Both the position numbers and the translations under genes were made by a program. Shown in pieces: positions 54,066-62,527 of a DNA stretch of 64,000 bases. Origin of the DNA: Candidatus Zixiibacteriota bacterium. GTDB taxonomy: Bacteria; Zixibacteria; MSB-5A5; WJJR01. Each line of letters starts with the position of its first letter. The first letter of the stretch is position 1. The stretch spans positions 248,001 through 312,000 of the forward strand of contig DASWIS010000008.1 in assembly GCA_036397555.1 (NCBI GenBank). The letters run 5' to 3'. The notes under the pieces were generated by a model, which was given only the letters and a program-made list of their open reading frames with translations, ran no database searches and had not been told where the DNA came from.

Positions 54066-54581
54066 ATGTCGGAACGGGTGGCATTGGGACGTATCGGTAA
54101 GGCGCATGGGCTGCAAGGCGCGTTTCGCGTGTGGCCGTATGCCGACGACACCGCACGCTTTGCGCGGCTGGAGAAAGTCGTGCTGACCAATGGGCCGCGC
54201 TCGGTTAACGCCAGAGTATGCTCTGTGCAGGCGGCGGGCGGTTTTGTCATCATGCGCACCGATGCGATCATCACGCCCGAGGATGTGCGCGCCTGGCTCG
54301 GCGGCGATCTGGAGATCGACGAAACCGACCGCATCGAGCCCGAAGCGGGGCGGTATTTCCACGATCAACTCATCGGCCTGACGGTCGTGACGGTCTCCGG
54401 CGAGACGGTCGGGACCATCGCAGCGATCCTGGATATGCCGGCCAACGATGTTTATGTCTGCTGCGACGGCGACCGGGAGTACCTGATTCCCGCGGTCGAT
54501 GAGTTCGTCAGAATGATCGATCCGGCGGCGGGACGAATGGTGATTGCGCCGATCACGGGAATGATCGGAGAGACGGAATGA
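54066..54581 (+). CDS. rimM: 16S rRNA processing protein RimM
   Basis: A 171-residue S19-binding 30S maturation factor: RimM N domain (LGRIGKAHGLQGAFRV, about 8-90) and PRC-barrel C domain (LIGLTVVTVSGETVGTIAAI and YLIPAVDEFVRMIDPAAGRM, about 100-170). The ATG at 54066, with GGAGCGAG upstream, is favoured over ATG 54051 and the GTG at 54036; the first 10 residues of the longer form do not match the family. Its last bases overlap trmD. Confidence 0.93.
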   Translation: MSERVALGRIGKAHGLQGAFRVWPYADDTARFARLEKVVLTNGPRSVNARVCSVQAAGGFVIMRTDAIITPEDVRAWLGGDLEIDETDRIEPEAGRYFHDQLIGLTVVTVSGETVGTIAAILDMPANDVYVCCDGDREYLIPAVDEFVRMIDPAAGRMVIAPITGMIGETE

Positions 54582-55300
54582 TGCGCATCGACGTCGTTAC
54601 CGTGTTTCCCGGGATGTTTTCCGGTTATGTCGCCGAGTCGATGATGGCCCGCGCCTCCCAACAGCAGGTTCTGTCGATTACGCTACACGATCTGCGCGAC
54701 TTCACCGACGATTCGCACCGCGTGGTCGACGACACACCCTTCGGCGGCGGCGGCGGCATGGTGCTCAAGCCCGAACCGATCGCACGAGCGGTCGAATCGA
54801 TCAGCGCCTCCCGCAATGGGAGCAACCCCATCGTCTGTATTATCCCGACTCCGCGCGCGCCGTTGTTCACTCAATCCGACGCGAACGAGTTGGCCCAGTC
54901 GGGGCAACTGATCTTTGTCTGCGGGCACTATACCGGCATCGACGAGCGCGTCTTCGAACATTTGAATGCCCGCCGCTACTCAATCGGCGACTATGTTCTC
55001 ACCGGCGGCGAACTGCCGGTGATGGTGATGATCGACGCCATCGCCCGTCGGCTGCCCGGATTCCTCGGCAACGACGAATCGGCCGTCGGCGATTCTCATG
55101 TCCGCGCCGATGGGGGGCTGGGCTTTCCCCAGTACACACGCCCCGCCGTCTGGCGCGACCGCGCCGTACCTGAGGTGCTCATCTCGGGGCATCATGCCCA
55201 TGTCTCTGATTGGCGCGCGCAGCAGGCACGCGAGGCGACACAGCGTTTTCGGCCGGATCTGGTCAACGACAACAAGACAGCTCCGGCTCTTCGCACATAG
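54578..55300 (+). CDS. trmD: tRNA (guanine-N1)-methyltransferase
   Basis: A 240-residue SPOUT methyltransferase that makes m1G37. The start ATG overlaps the rimM stop (ATGA, followed by a second ATG). Conserved elements: [40 protein letters not shown], and the knot region [11 protein letters not shown] and [16 protein letters not shown] with the SAM-binding residues. The final residues after about 225 are a non-conserved tail. Confidence 0.97.
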   Translation: MMRIDVVTVFPGMFSGYVAESMMARASQQQVLSITLHDLRDFTDDSHRVVDDTPFGGGGGMVLKPEPIARAVESISASRNGSNPIVCIIPTPRAPLFTQSDANELAQSGQLIFVCGHYTGIDERVFEHLNARRYSIGDYVLTGGELPVMVMIDAIARRLPGFLGNDESAVGDSHVRADGGLGFPQYTRPAVWRDRAVPEVLISGHHAHVSDWRAQQAREATQRFRPDLVNDNKTAPALRT

Positions 55301-55347
55301 ATTCGAGCACGAGCAAACCGGACGATTGTACACGAGGTGACACGACG

Positions 55348-55713
55348 ATGGCAACCGTTGATCTGAAGACACTGGGAATCCCGAAGGGCGCACAAGCCCC
55401 GGCGGATTTTGCGCCCGGCGATACCGTCCGGGTCCACAAAAAAATCACCGAAGGCGACAAGGAACGAATCCAGATATTTCAGGGCACGGTGGTGCAGAAA
55501 CGCGGCTCCGGGACCGGCGCAACTTTTACCGTCCGCAAGATGTCGTCGGGCATCGGCGTCGAACAGATCTTCCCGCTGTTTTCGCCGAATGTTACCAAGG
55601 TGGAAGTGCTGCGCAAGGGACGGGTCCGTCGCGCGAAGCTCTTCTATCTGCGCGATCTGAAGGGACGCTCCGCGCGCGTCAAAGAGCTGCGCGACGACCA
55701 GGTCACCGAGTAG
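55348..55713 (+). CDS. rplS: 50S ribosomal protein L19
   Basis: A 121-residue L19: [59 protein letters not shown] and [20 protein letters not shown]. The ATG at 55348 has GAGGTG upstream. The frame is open 46 codons further upstream into trmD, which was not used. Confidence 0.97.
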   Translation: MATVDLKTLGIPKGAQAPADFAPGDTVRVHKKITEGDKERIQIFQGTVVQKRGSGTGATFTVRKMSSGIGVEQIFPLFSPNVTKVEVLRKGRVRRAKLFYLRDLKGRSARVKELRDDQVTE

Positions 55714-55745
55714 CATTCCGCGCGGCTGAGGGGATCGGCCACCGC

Positions 55746-56402
55746 ATGCACACAGCCGGCACAGCGCGCGATGATCGCTGGGCGTACGAGCGGTCATACT
55801 GGTTGCGCGGCCTGCGCCACGTGGCCGGCGTCGACGAAGTCGGGCGCGGCCCGCTGGCCGGGCCCGTCGTTGCGGTGGCAGTCATCCTGCCTGCCGACTT
55901 TGACGATCCCGGCATTTCCGATTCCAAGCTGCTGACGCCCGAACGGCGGCAGGATCTCTTTCCGATCATTTCCCGTGCCGCCTTGGCGTGGAGCGTTGGC
56001 GTGGCCGACGTTGATGAGATCGACCGCATCAACATCCTGCGCGCGTCGCTGCTGGCGATGCGCCGCGCGCTCGACGATTTGCTGGTCACCGCCGAGGCGG
56101 TGCTCGTCGACGGCAGACAATTGATCCCCGACCTGTCACTGCCGCAGCAGGCGATCATCACCGGCGACCGTCAGAGTCCGTCGATCGGCGCCGCGTCGAT
56201 TCTGGCCAAGGAAATCCGCGATCGCATGATGGAAGAGTACGACGACAAATACCCCGGCTACGGATTCGCGCAGCACAAAGGGTACGCCACGGCGCAGCAC
56301 ACGGCGGCGCTCGAACGGCTCGGCCCGACTCCGCTGCACCGTCGCAGCTTCGCGCCGCTGCGCCTGTGGCAGCAGGGGCGGCTTGTTTTGGACGAATCAT
56401 GA
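55746..56402 (+). CDS. rnhB: Ribonuclease HII
   Basis: A 218-residue enzyme that degrades the RNA of RNA-DNA hybrids and excises misincorporated ribonucleotides. It carries the active-site block VAGVDEVGRGPLAGPVVAVA (Asp-Glu pair near residue 29), SDSKLLTPERR, and the later conserved GDRQSPSIGAASILAK region with the third and fourth carboxylates. Length and order are standard. Placed between rplS and yraN as in many bacteria; a dispersed repeat follows within 45 bp. Confidence 0.95.
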   Translation: MHTAGTARDDRWAYERSYWLRGLRHVAGVDEVGRGPLAGPVVAVAVILPADFDDPGISDSKLLTPERRQDLFPIISRAALAWSVGVADVDEIDRINILRASLLAMRRALDDLLVTAEAVLVDGRQLIPDLSLPQQAIITGDRQSPSIGAASILAKEIRDRMMEEYDDKYPGYGFAQHKGYATAQHTAALERLGPTPLHRRSFAPLRLWQQGRLVLDES

Positions 56403-56446
56403 TTCGGCCGCTCTTGCCGGGGTGAAGCGGGATTGGAAGATCTGTT

Positions 56447-56547
56447 GTCATGCTGAGCCCTGCGGGCGAAGCATCTGCTGTTGTCCGTAGCTCGATGGCA
56501 GATTCCTCGTCGCGCTCCACGTGAGGCAGTGCGCTCCTCAGAATGAC
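56447..56547. repeat. Dispersed palindromic repeat with GTCAT...ATGAC ends
   Basis: A 101-bp element with imperfect inverted termini, GTCATGCTGAG (56447-56457) and CTCAGAATGAC (56537-56547), and internally related arms containing ATCTGC-type matches (cgaagcatctgc near the left end, its complement near 56500-56520). It resembles the intergenic MITE-like repeats that read GTCATTCTGAG...GCAGCGAAGAATC in many bacterial genomes. It fills the rnhB-yraN gap, and its right terminus provides the upstream candidate ATG (56543) of the yraN frame. Confidence 0.75.
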
Positions 56548-56566
56548 TACTCAAGCGAATCGCCCG

Positions 56567-56968
56567 ATGCGACGCAGCAGCACCGCCGCAGGCAAACGCG
56601 GCGAACAGATCGCGGAGCGCTACCTGACCGATCACGGATACACGATCATCGCTCGCAACTGGCGGGGAAAGAGGTCGCGTCACGAAATCGATCTGATTGC
56701 CCGCGACGGTGAGACGCTGGTCTTCGTCGAAGTCAAATCGGCCCGCACGCGCGCCTTCGGCGACCCGGCAACATGGATCGGCCCGCGCAAGCAGCGCGCG
56801 ATCATCGCCGCCGCGCGCGACTATTTATCTCAGATTCCGGCTGATTCCGGCTCAGTCCGCTTCGACGCCATCCTGATCGAACCTGCCGGCGCTGATGGAC
56901 AGCGCGCGGTGCGACATGTGAAAGCGGCGTTTGTGGAGGAGGAGGAGGACTCAGCAAAAGAAATGTAG
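56567..56968 (+). CDS. yraN: UPF0102 family putative endonuclease YraN
   Basis: A 133-residue UPF0102 protein with a predicted PD-(D/E)XK-like nuclease core (GEQIAERYLTDHGYTIIARN, EIDLIARDGETLVFVEVKSA; Asp and ExK visible). The ATG at 56567 is preferred; the one at 56543 lies inside the dispersed repeat and would add only MTTQANRP. Normal neighbour of rnhB. No clear Shine-Dalgarno precedes 56567. The C-terminal EEEEDSAKEM is a short non-conserved tail. Confidence 0.85.
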   Translation: MRRSSTAAGKRGEQIAERYLTDHGYTIIARNWRGKRSRHEIDLIARDGETLVFVEVKSARTRAFGDPATWIGPRKQRAIIAAARDYLSQIPADSGSVRFDAILIEPAGADGQRAVRHVKAAFVEEEEDSAKEM

Positions 56969-57023
56969 TTTTCGGAGTCCGCGCAATGGAGCAATGTGCC
57001 GTTCGATGCGGACTTGGTATTGG

Positions 57024-57899
57024 CTACGTGCGGTTATCATGTGCCCGCTTGAGAATCTCGGCTACCAGTTCATGGTGTTTCTCGAGATCGAGTCTTGTGA
57101 GTCGGATGCGGTACTTCCCCCACTTCTTGTTATAGGGCATAAGATCGAGTCCCGTGTCCTCAAGTTGCCTGTCGGTGCCCTCTGACCGAGGGAGCCGGGC
57201 TTCTACCTGGAGAAACTCTCTCTTCGGTCTAAACACGACAAAATTATCAGGCGTGCCGTTCTTCGCTAGGCCGATGTAATACTTATTGTACTTGAGTTCC
57301 AGTTTAGGATCCCATTGCCGGAGTACAGCGAGCAATTGATCCGTCATTTCAAGGGTATTCCTGCTTGCGCGGGATTCCCAGTATCCGCGGTCCGCCGGTT
57401 CTTGGGCGCCATCATCCTCATCGATGAATCCGCGACTCAGTTCCTCTAGTACGGTTGTGAACACGAGCGCTACTTGGTCATCAAGTCGCAAAGCGTACAG
57501 CTGAATTGCAATGAGGGGAATCGAGCCATTGAACAGTCCGATCACATTGAGGAAACGTGATGTAATGTCTTCCGCCACAATTACGGCACAATGATCATAC
57601 TGCGGGTATCGCTTTCGTTCGATGTCCCAGTATTCGATAGTCCGGACTATATGGCTCTCGTCAGTTTGACCCAATTGAACTTCAACCTCGTAGCGTCGAT
57701 CTGCATCAACGTCGTGGAGCAATAGGTCCAGACGTCCGGCTCGGGGCTGAATCCGTTCCTTGTCCTTAAGAACCAGATCTCCTAAGCCCAGAATTGAGGG
57801 ATCCTCTGCTATTCGCGCTTGGATCCACTTCTCATTGAGTTCGGGGTGTTCCCTGAGCCAAACTCTCTCGTGTCTTGCATAGTTGACGGCTTGATCCAT
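57024..57899 (-). CDS. PD-(D/E)XK nuclease-superfamily protein (DUF91/NucS-like N-terminal region)
   Basis: A 291-residue protein. The first half has the recognised pattern ELNEKWIQARIAEDPSILGLGD, GRLDLLLHD and RYEVEVQLGQTDESHIVRTI; Asp and ExQ/ExE positions fit a PD-(D/E)XK core, although the usual lysine after E is Val-Gln (EVQ). Then PQYDHCAVIVAEDITSRFLN. The C-terminal 90 residues (YYIGLAKNGTPDNFVVFRPK, REFLQVEARLPR) resemble the DUF5655-type region. Such proteins are common in defence islands but their action is not established. Base composition is lower in GC than the flanking yraN and rqcH genes, suggesting transfer; minus strand, convergent with yraN. Confidence 0.75.
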   Translation of the reverse strand: MDQAVNYARHERVWLREHPELNEKWIQARIAEDPSILGLGDLVLKDKERIQPRAGRLDLLLHDVDADRRYEVEVQLGQTDESHIVRTIEYWDIERKRYPQYDHCAVIVAEDITSRFLNVIGLFNGSIPLIAIQLYALRLDDQVALVFTTVLEELSRGFIDEDDGAQEPADRGYWESRASRNTLEMTDQLLAVLRQWDPKLELKYNKYYIGLAKNGTPDNFVVFRPKREFLQVEARLPRSEGTDRQLEDTGLDLMPYNKKWGKYRIRLTRLDLEKHHELVAEILKRAHDNRT

Positions 57900-57915
57900 C
57901 CTTGCAGTCCAGTCG

Positions 57916-58305
57916 CTACATCGCCCCGCTCGCCGCCGTGTCTTGCCCGGACGTGCGGATCTCTTCGAGCTGGTCGGTGAGGCGGCCCTGGATTTTTTCC
58001 CAGACCGGCTTCCATTCTTCGGGGCGTTCGTTGTAGTAGGCGAGAGTCTGCTCGACCCGTTCTGGCGTTGTGTTCATCTCAGCGAGCACACGTTTGCGCG
58101 CATCGTCGTACTCGGGAGTGCCGATCGGCATATGCTCGGCCAATTGCGCCAGGCGCACATACGCCTCGACCAGTTGATCTTCGCTGAGCGTGTCGGGAAT
58201 GCTGGCGGCCGGACCGCCGACATACCCAAGCTGGAACGCCGCGATCGCGCCGCCGAAAACGACCAGAAGCAAAACGAGGATGATGATGCGCAAACGCATA
58301 GTCAC
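57916..58305 (-). CDS. Small single-pass membrane protein of unknown function
   Basis: A 129-residue protein with one N-terminal helix (residues about 5-27, LRIIILVLLLVVFGGAIAAF) followed by a soluble helical part (DTLSEDQLVEAYVRLAQLAE, ERVEQTLAYYNERPEEWKPV). The start is MTMRLR, with a second ATG two codons later. No family recognised; the pattern resembles anonymous periplasmic anchored proteins. It lies 16 bp upstream of the nuclease gene on the same strand, but its GC resembles the core genome, so it may not belong with it. Confidence 0.65.
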   Translation of the reverse strand: MTMRLRIIILVLLLVVFGGAIAAFQLGYVGGPAASIPDTLSEDQLVEAYVRLAQLAEHMPIGTPEYDDARKRVLAEMNTTPERVEQTLAYYNERPEEWKPVWEKIQGRLTDQLEEIRTSGQDTAASGAM

Positions 58306-58428
58306 GCAATCGGGGTCCGGAAACCGTCAGAGAATATACACCGGATCGGGCAATATCGCCAGCGGCCCGGTAGGATCCTCTCACCTTGAGGGAAGACGAC
58401 TGTCTGAGAAGGCCCTCGCAGCCGCGCC

Positions 58429-60150
58429 CTATGCTTCTGCCTCTCCATGATACCCCGCCGGGGCCTGGGGCTGGACCATGATGACCCGTTCGCGCTCGAC
58501 CGAGACCGTCCCGGGCGGCGACTTGCGCTGTTTGCGGACATAGCGGGCCTCGGTGCAGGCGACCGGGACCAGTCCCGAATGCTTGGCTCGCGAGAAGAAG
58601 GCCGCGATTCGGGCCGCGCGGTTGATCGTCGGTTCATCGGGGGGCTTGCCGTCGGTGGATTGCAGGATCACATGTGATCCAGGCACGCCCCGCGCATGCA
58701 GGAACAAGTCCTGCGGACGGGCAATCTTCATGGTCAGTTCGTCGTTGTCGCGGCTCGATTTTCCGACCAGCACGCGGACCGTGCCGAGCAGGAATTCGCG
58801 GTAGGGAACCCGTCGCGGTTGCCTTTTTCGGCCGGAGACCGATCGATCCGCGATTGTGAACAGTTCGCACAATTGATCGATCCGCGCCTCCGATAATTCC
58901 CCCTCGGCAATTTCATTGAGGATGCGGTCCAGTTCGGCACTTTGTCGTTCCAATTCGGGAAGCTGTGTGAGCGCCAGTTCGGCCGCACGGGCGGCATCGC
59001 GGGCGCGACGATAGGCGGCATCGATGTTTTCCTGCGGCGACCGGGCCTTGTTGAGTTTAATCGTGATCTGGTCGCCCGATTCCCAATCGGTGACCGTCAC
59101 CTGTTCGCCGCCCCGTACCAGCAGGTGCCGTTGGGCATTCAGCACATCGGCCCCCCGTTTGAGTCTGCCGGCCTCACGGCCATGCTCGATTGCATTCTGC
59201 GCCGATTTGAGGCGTCGCTGCACTTGACGCATCCGCCTGACCGCTTCCGATTTGATTTGTGCGAGCGCTGCATCCGTCGACGAGGTCTGTTGAGACGTGG
59301 CATCGAGGCGCGCAATCGCCTCCGCCAGGGAGCCCGACCAGTCCCCGGCGTCCTCGCCCGTCAGACCGGACTTATCAACCGGCAGGAGTGTCGGCATCCG
59401 GATCGGCGTTTCCGGATCGACGGCGGTTCGCAGAGTGTCCATTATGATCGAAAACTCATCCCATTGACCCTGCTGTTCGGACGCTCGAGGGCTGGCGACC
59501 CTTGGTGTGTTGACTCGCGCCTCGATTTCTTTTGCCAGTGCACGATCGATTCCCCACGCGCGATGCGACAAAAACTCGGAAAGCGACTCGTTTGCGTGTT
59601 CGTGACGATGCGATTGATACTCAGGGAACGACCAATTTCGCCAATCGATCATATCTGGGGGATTGACTGGAGTGAAGACGGAACCCACGGCTGCGGCCGA
59701 GTCTGCAAACCACGACTCCATGACGCGATCGTCCTGATTTAATAGATGGACGTTCCCGCCGGTGCCGATCCACGACACAACGAGCGAGATGGGCGTCGGT
59801 TCCTGATCATCGCGGGTGCGCCGTATCAGCGAAATCCGCATCCATCGGTCCGCCGCGGGCAGTTCGATTTGATTCAGGCGCGCATTGCGAATGCGGTTCA
59901 GCTTCTCAGAGTGAGAATAGAGATCCTGGCCGGGAAGGTCCGATTTCTTGCGCGTCCAATAAAAGGTCGCCGCCGACCCGCGCGTGCCGATGACGATCAG
60001 GCGCTTGCCGCGCCGTGAGCCTCCGAGCAACAGCAGCCGTCCGGTCGATGGGTCCGACCGAATCGCCTCGATCGTCACTCCGACCAGATCGCGTTGGGCT
60101 TCATTGACTAAGCGGAGCAGTTGCCATCCCACGATTCTCATAACCGGCAA
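58429..60150 (-). CDS. rqcH: NFACT-family ribosome quality control protein RqcH
   Basis: A 573-residue protein of the NFACT (FbpA/Rqc2/RqcH) family, which binds stalled 50S-peptidyl-tRNA complexes and adds alanine tails. N-terminal NFACT-N region is about 1-180, a helical and coiled-coil middle (AQIKSEAVRRMRQVQRRLKS, AIEHGREAGRLKRGADVLNA) is about 270-420, and the NFACT-R domain is near the C-terminus (QDLFLHARGVPGSHVILQST, about 480-500). The middle and end are diagnostic; the N-terminal part diverges. Start is the ATG at 60150 (MPVMRIVG), with a second in-frame ATG at residue 4. Divergent from yicC. Confidence 0.88.
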   Translation of the reverse strand: MPVMRIVGWQLLRLVNEAQRDLVGVTIEAIRSDPSTGRLLLLGGSRRGKRLIVIGTRGSAATFYWTRKKSDLPGQDLYSHSEKLNRIRNARLNQIELPAADRWMRISLIRRTRDDQEPTPISLVVSWIGTGGNVHLLNQDDRVMESWFADSAAAVGSVFTPVNPPDMIDWRNWSFPEYQSHRHEHANESLSEFLSHRAWGIDRALAKEIEARVNTPRVASPRASEQQGQWDEFSIIMDTLRTAVDPETPIRMPTLLPVDKSGLTGEDAGDWSGSLAEAIARLDATSQQTSSTDAALAQIKSEAVRRMRQVQRRLKSAQNAIEHGREAGRLKRGADVLNAQRHLLVRGGEQVTVTDWESGDQITIKLNKARSPQENIDAAYRRARDAARAAELALTQLPELERQSAELDRILNEIAEGELSEARIDQLCELFTIADRSVSGRKRQPRRVPYREFLLGTVRVLVGKSSRDNDELTMKIARPQDLFLHARGVPGSHVILQSTDGKPPDEPTINRAARIAAFFSRAKHSGLVPVACTEARYVRKQRKSPPGTVSVERERVIMVQPQAPAGYHGEAEA

Positions 60151-60233
60151 TCCGTATCACCCATCACGCGATTGTAATTGACAAACCGTCTCTGGAGCTT
60201 CAAGTTATGTGATTTCGCACAGGTTGCCATCGG

Positions 60234-61106
60234 ATGATTCGAAGCATGACGGGCTACGGGCGAGGCGAAGTCGCCCGCGATGGATACAAAGCCACCTTTG
60301 AGGTTACCTCGGTCAACAGCCGTCACTTGGAGGTCTCGCTACGGCTGCCGCGCGGTCTTTTGAGTTATGAATCTCCCCTGCGCAAGCTGGCCGACAGCCG
60401 TCTGGGGCGGGGAAAGATTTTCTGCCAATTGACCTTGGAACGGACCGACGCGCAGCCCGAAGTCGGCTTCAATGCGGCATTGGCGGGACGGTACGTTGCG
60501 ATCCTGAGGGGATTTGCGGCTGAACAGAAGATCGCCGCCGAGATTTCGATCAGTGACGTCGCGCGGTTTCCCGATGTCTGGACCAACGAGGCCCCACCGT
60601 CGGAGGATGTCTTAGGCGGGATCCTCAACGAATCCTTGAATGCAGCGCTCGATGGCCTGATCAAAGCGCGTGAGACCGAGGGCGCGGTCCTCGCAGCAGA
60701 TCTGCGCAAGCGATTGACACTGGTCGACGAAACTCTGTCCCACATTAAAGAGCGCGCCGCCGAAGTGCCGGCACATATTCGTCAGAAACTGACCGAACGA
60801 ATCGAAGACTTATTCTCGGGGGCGCAATTCGATCCGCAACGCCTCGCGCAGGAAGTCGCGTTCATGGCCGACCGCGCCGATGTCACCGAGGAATGCGTGC
60901 GTCTGGATGTTCATCGCGAGCATTTTGCCGGGGCGCTGCAAGCGGGCGATGCGGTCGGACGTCGTCTCAACTTCCTGGTGCAGGAAATGAACCGCGAGGC
61001 CAATACGATCGGCTCCAAATCGGCAACGCCGGAGCTGTCGTCGCGTGTGGTGGAATTGAAGGAAGAACTCGAACGGATCCGCGAACAGGTTCAAAACGTC
61101 GAGTAA
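60234..61106 (+). CDS. yicC: YicC-family endoribonuclease
   Basis: A 290-residue YicC protein. N-terminus MIRSMTGYGRGEVARDGYKA, SVNSRHLEVSLRLPRGLLSY, and the C-terminal DUF1732 region (MADRADVTEECVRLDVHREH, LQAGDAVGRRLNFLVQEMNR, EANTIGSKS) are all highly conserved. YicC proteins are endoribonucleases with a role in stationary phase. Gene order yicC-gmk-rpoZ is the standard one. Confidence 0.95.
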   Translation: MIRSMTGYGRGEVARDGYKATFEVTSVNSRHLEVSLRLPRGLLSYESPLRKLADSRLGRGKIFCQLTLERTDAQPEVGFNAALAGRYVAILRGFAAEQKIAAEISISDVARFPDVWTNEAPPSEDVLGGILNESLNAALDGLIKARETEGAVLAADLRKRLTLVDETLSHIKERAAEVPAHIRQKLTERIEDLFSGAQFDPQRLAQEVAFMADRADVTEECVRLDVHREHFAGALQAGDAVGRRLNFLVQEMNREANTIGSKSATPELSSRVVELKEELERIREQVQNVE

Positions 61107-61133
61107 TGCGGCCATTTCCGCGGACTGGATGCG

Positions 61134-61724
61134 ATGCCGAAACGATGGACCGGGACTCCACTGCTCGTCATCATCTCGTCGCCGTCGGGCGGAGGCAAGT
61201 CGACGGTGATCCGTCGGCTCCGTACGCGTCATCCGGAGTTTCTCTACTCGGTGTCGGTCACGACCCGTCCCCGGCGCCGGAGAGAACGCGCCGGCGTTCA
61301 TTATCGTTTCGTCAGCGAGGCGGCATTCGCCGCGATGCGCCAGGGGCGGAGGTTGGTCGAATGGGCTTCCGTGCACGACTGTTTCTACGGCACACCGACG
61401 GCCAATATCAGGCGGGCGAAGCGACTCAAGCGCGTGATGCTGTTCGACTTGGACGTACAGGGTGCGGCACGCCTGAAAGACAGCGTCGCCCATGTGGTCA
61501 CACTGTTTCTGCGGCCGCCGTCGTGGGCGGTCTTGCGGCGACGTCTGGTCGGGCGAGGATCGGATAGCGCCGCTCGGGTACGCCGACGCCTGCAAACTGC
61601 GCGCGCGGAATTGCGGCGCACGAAAGAATATGACTATGTCGTGACCAACAACCGGCTCGACTCGTGCGTTTCCGATTGCGAGTCGATTATCCGCGCGGAA
61701 CTGCTCAGGCAGAGTCCGCGTTAG
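61134..61724 (+). CDS. gmk: Guanylate kinase
   Basis: A 196-residue enzyme that converts GMP to GDP. The P-loop reads SSPSGGGKSTVIRRL (residues about 15-28), slightly unlike the usual SGPSGAGKST. VTTRPRRRRERAGVHYRFVS and the GMP-binding LVEWASVHDCFYGTP block are present, as is the DYVVTNN end. Start ATG at 61134. Co-transcribed with yicC and rpoZ (20 bp gap to rpoZ). Confidence 0.94.
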   Translation: MPKRWTGTPLLVIISSPSGGGKSTVIRRLRTRHPEFLYSVSVTTRPRRRRERAGVHYRFVSEAAFAAMRQGRRLVEWASVHDCFYGTPTANIRRAKRLKRVMLFDLDVQGAARLKDSVAHVVTLFLRPPSWAVLRRRLVGRGSDSAARVRRRLQTARAELRRTKEYDYVVTNNRLDSCVSDCESIIRAELLRQSPR

Positions 61725-61744
61725 AAGGGCAGAAGGAGCACATA

Positions 61745-62158
61745 ATGGCCAAACCCAAAGACGACCTTGAAAAAGATAATCCGCTCGATGAAGAAGACGA
61801 TGATCTCGAGGACGAAGAAGACGACATAGACAAGGCGCCGACCAATGGCGAGGGCCGTGGCATGACCTTCCAGCCGGCGTCGTTTGCCATCGAGAAGGCC
61901 AAGCGACCGCCCCGTCCGGTCCGGCCCAAGTTGCAGTCGTTGGAAAACCTCCACGAACACGCGAAGAATCGATACGAAGGAGTGCTGATCGCCGCGGCGC
62001 GCGCTCGGCAATTGAACGCCAAGAAAGTGGCGCTGGAAGAGCGCGGTTTAGACGAGGCCATGGAGTTGAAACGTTACAAAATGACATCGCATGCCCTCGG
62101 AGAACTGTTGAGCGGTCAAATCAAAGTTCGTCGCACCGGCGAAGCGCCGCCCGCGTAG
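61745..62158 (+). CDS. rpoZ: RNA polymerase omega subunit with acidic N-terminal extension
   Basis: A 137-residue omega-like protein. The ATG at 61745 has AAGGAG upstream. The omega core is in the second half (LENLHEHAKNRYEGVLIAAA, ARARQLN, then ALEERGLDEAMELKRYKMTS), although the usual N-terminal MARVT strand is replaced. The first 40 residues are a low-complexity acidic segment (DDLEKDNPLDEEDDDLEDEE, then DDIDKAP). The omega assignment rests mainly on NRYEGVLIAAARARQL and on its position after gmk, which is where rpoZ belongs. Confidence 0.85.
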   Translation: MAKPKDDLEKDNPLDEEDDDLEDEEDDIDKAPTNGEGRGMTFQPASFAIEKAKRPPRPVRPKLQSLENLHEHAKNRYEGVLIAAARARQLNAKKVALEERGLDEAMELKRYKMTSHALGELLSGQIKVRRTGEAPPA

Positions 62159-62249
62159 CTACGACAGCACTGTCGCTGGTCGTGATCCTGCCGTGGGAGG
62201 GTTGGATATCGATTCTAAGTCATTTCGGTGCATAGGATTTTCTGCCTCG

Positions 62250-62280
62250 ATCGGCCGGGGAGAGCTTGACCCCGACCGAT
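62250..62280 (+). terminator. Candidate terminator of the yicC-gmk-rpoZ operon
   Basis: ATCGGCCGGGG (62250-62260) pairs with CCCCGACCGAT (62270-62280) with a single C-A mismatch and a 9-nt loop; TTGCCTTGT follows, only partly T-rich. Confidence 0.55.
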
Positions 62281-62333
62281 TTGCCTTGTCCGGCGGTTGC
62301 AAACGAATTAGACTGGCGCCCCTTTGTGGGGAG

Positions 62334-62361
62334 TTGAAATAAAACCGTGCATTTATATATG
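62334..62361 (+). promoter_or_regulatory. Candidate topA promoter
   Basis: TTGAAA (62334-62339) and TATATG (62356-62361) are separated by 16 bp inside a distinctly AT-rich stretch; the start would be about 160 nt before topA. Just downstream is a CTCAATACT direct repeat (62369-62377, 62379-62387). Confidence 0.5.
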
Positions 62362-62527
62362 GGGATCACTCAATACTGCTCAATACTTTCATAGAAGTCC
62401 CGATAGAACCGAGCGTGTGGGTCATGGTAACATCGGAAGTACCCAGCCCGACTGAGAACTTTTCCGGAGATCGGTTGTTTGATACGCGACGGGCAACGCG
62501 GCGTAATCTGTAGCAAGTGCAGAGGTT

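Larger units (their letters stand above)
62159..62527. other. Intergenic region between rpoZ and topA
   Basis: A 369-bp gap with no credible gene. It contains a candidate terminator for the yicC-gmk-rpoZ operon (62250-62280), an AT-rich promoter-like segment (62334-62361) and a tandem 10-bp-period repeat of CTCAATACT (62369-62377 and 62379-62387). Confidence 0.6.

Noticed and set aside
56543-56566. Upstream start of yraN
   Set aside because: Lies in the terminal inverted repeat of the dispersed element; family start fits 56567 better.
60810-62087. 425-codon minus-strand frame over yicC, gmk and rpoZ
   Set aside because: Spans three well-supported plus-strand genes; composition is that of an antisense shadow.
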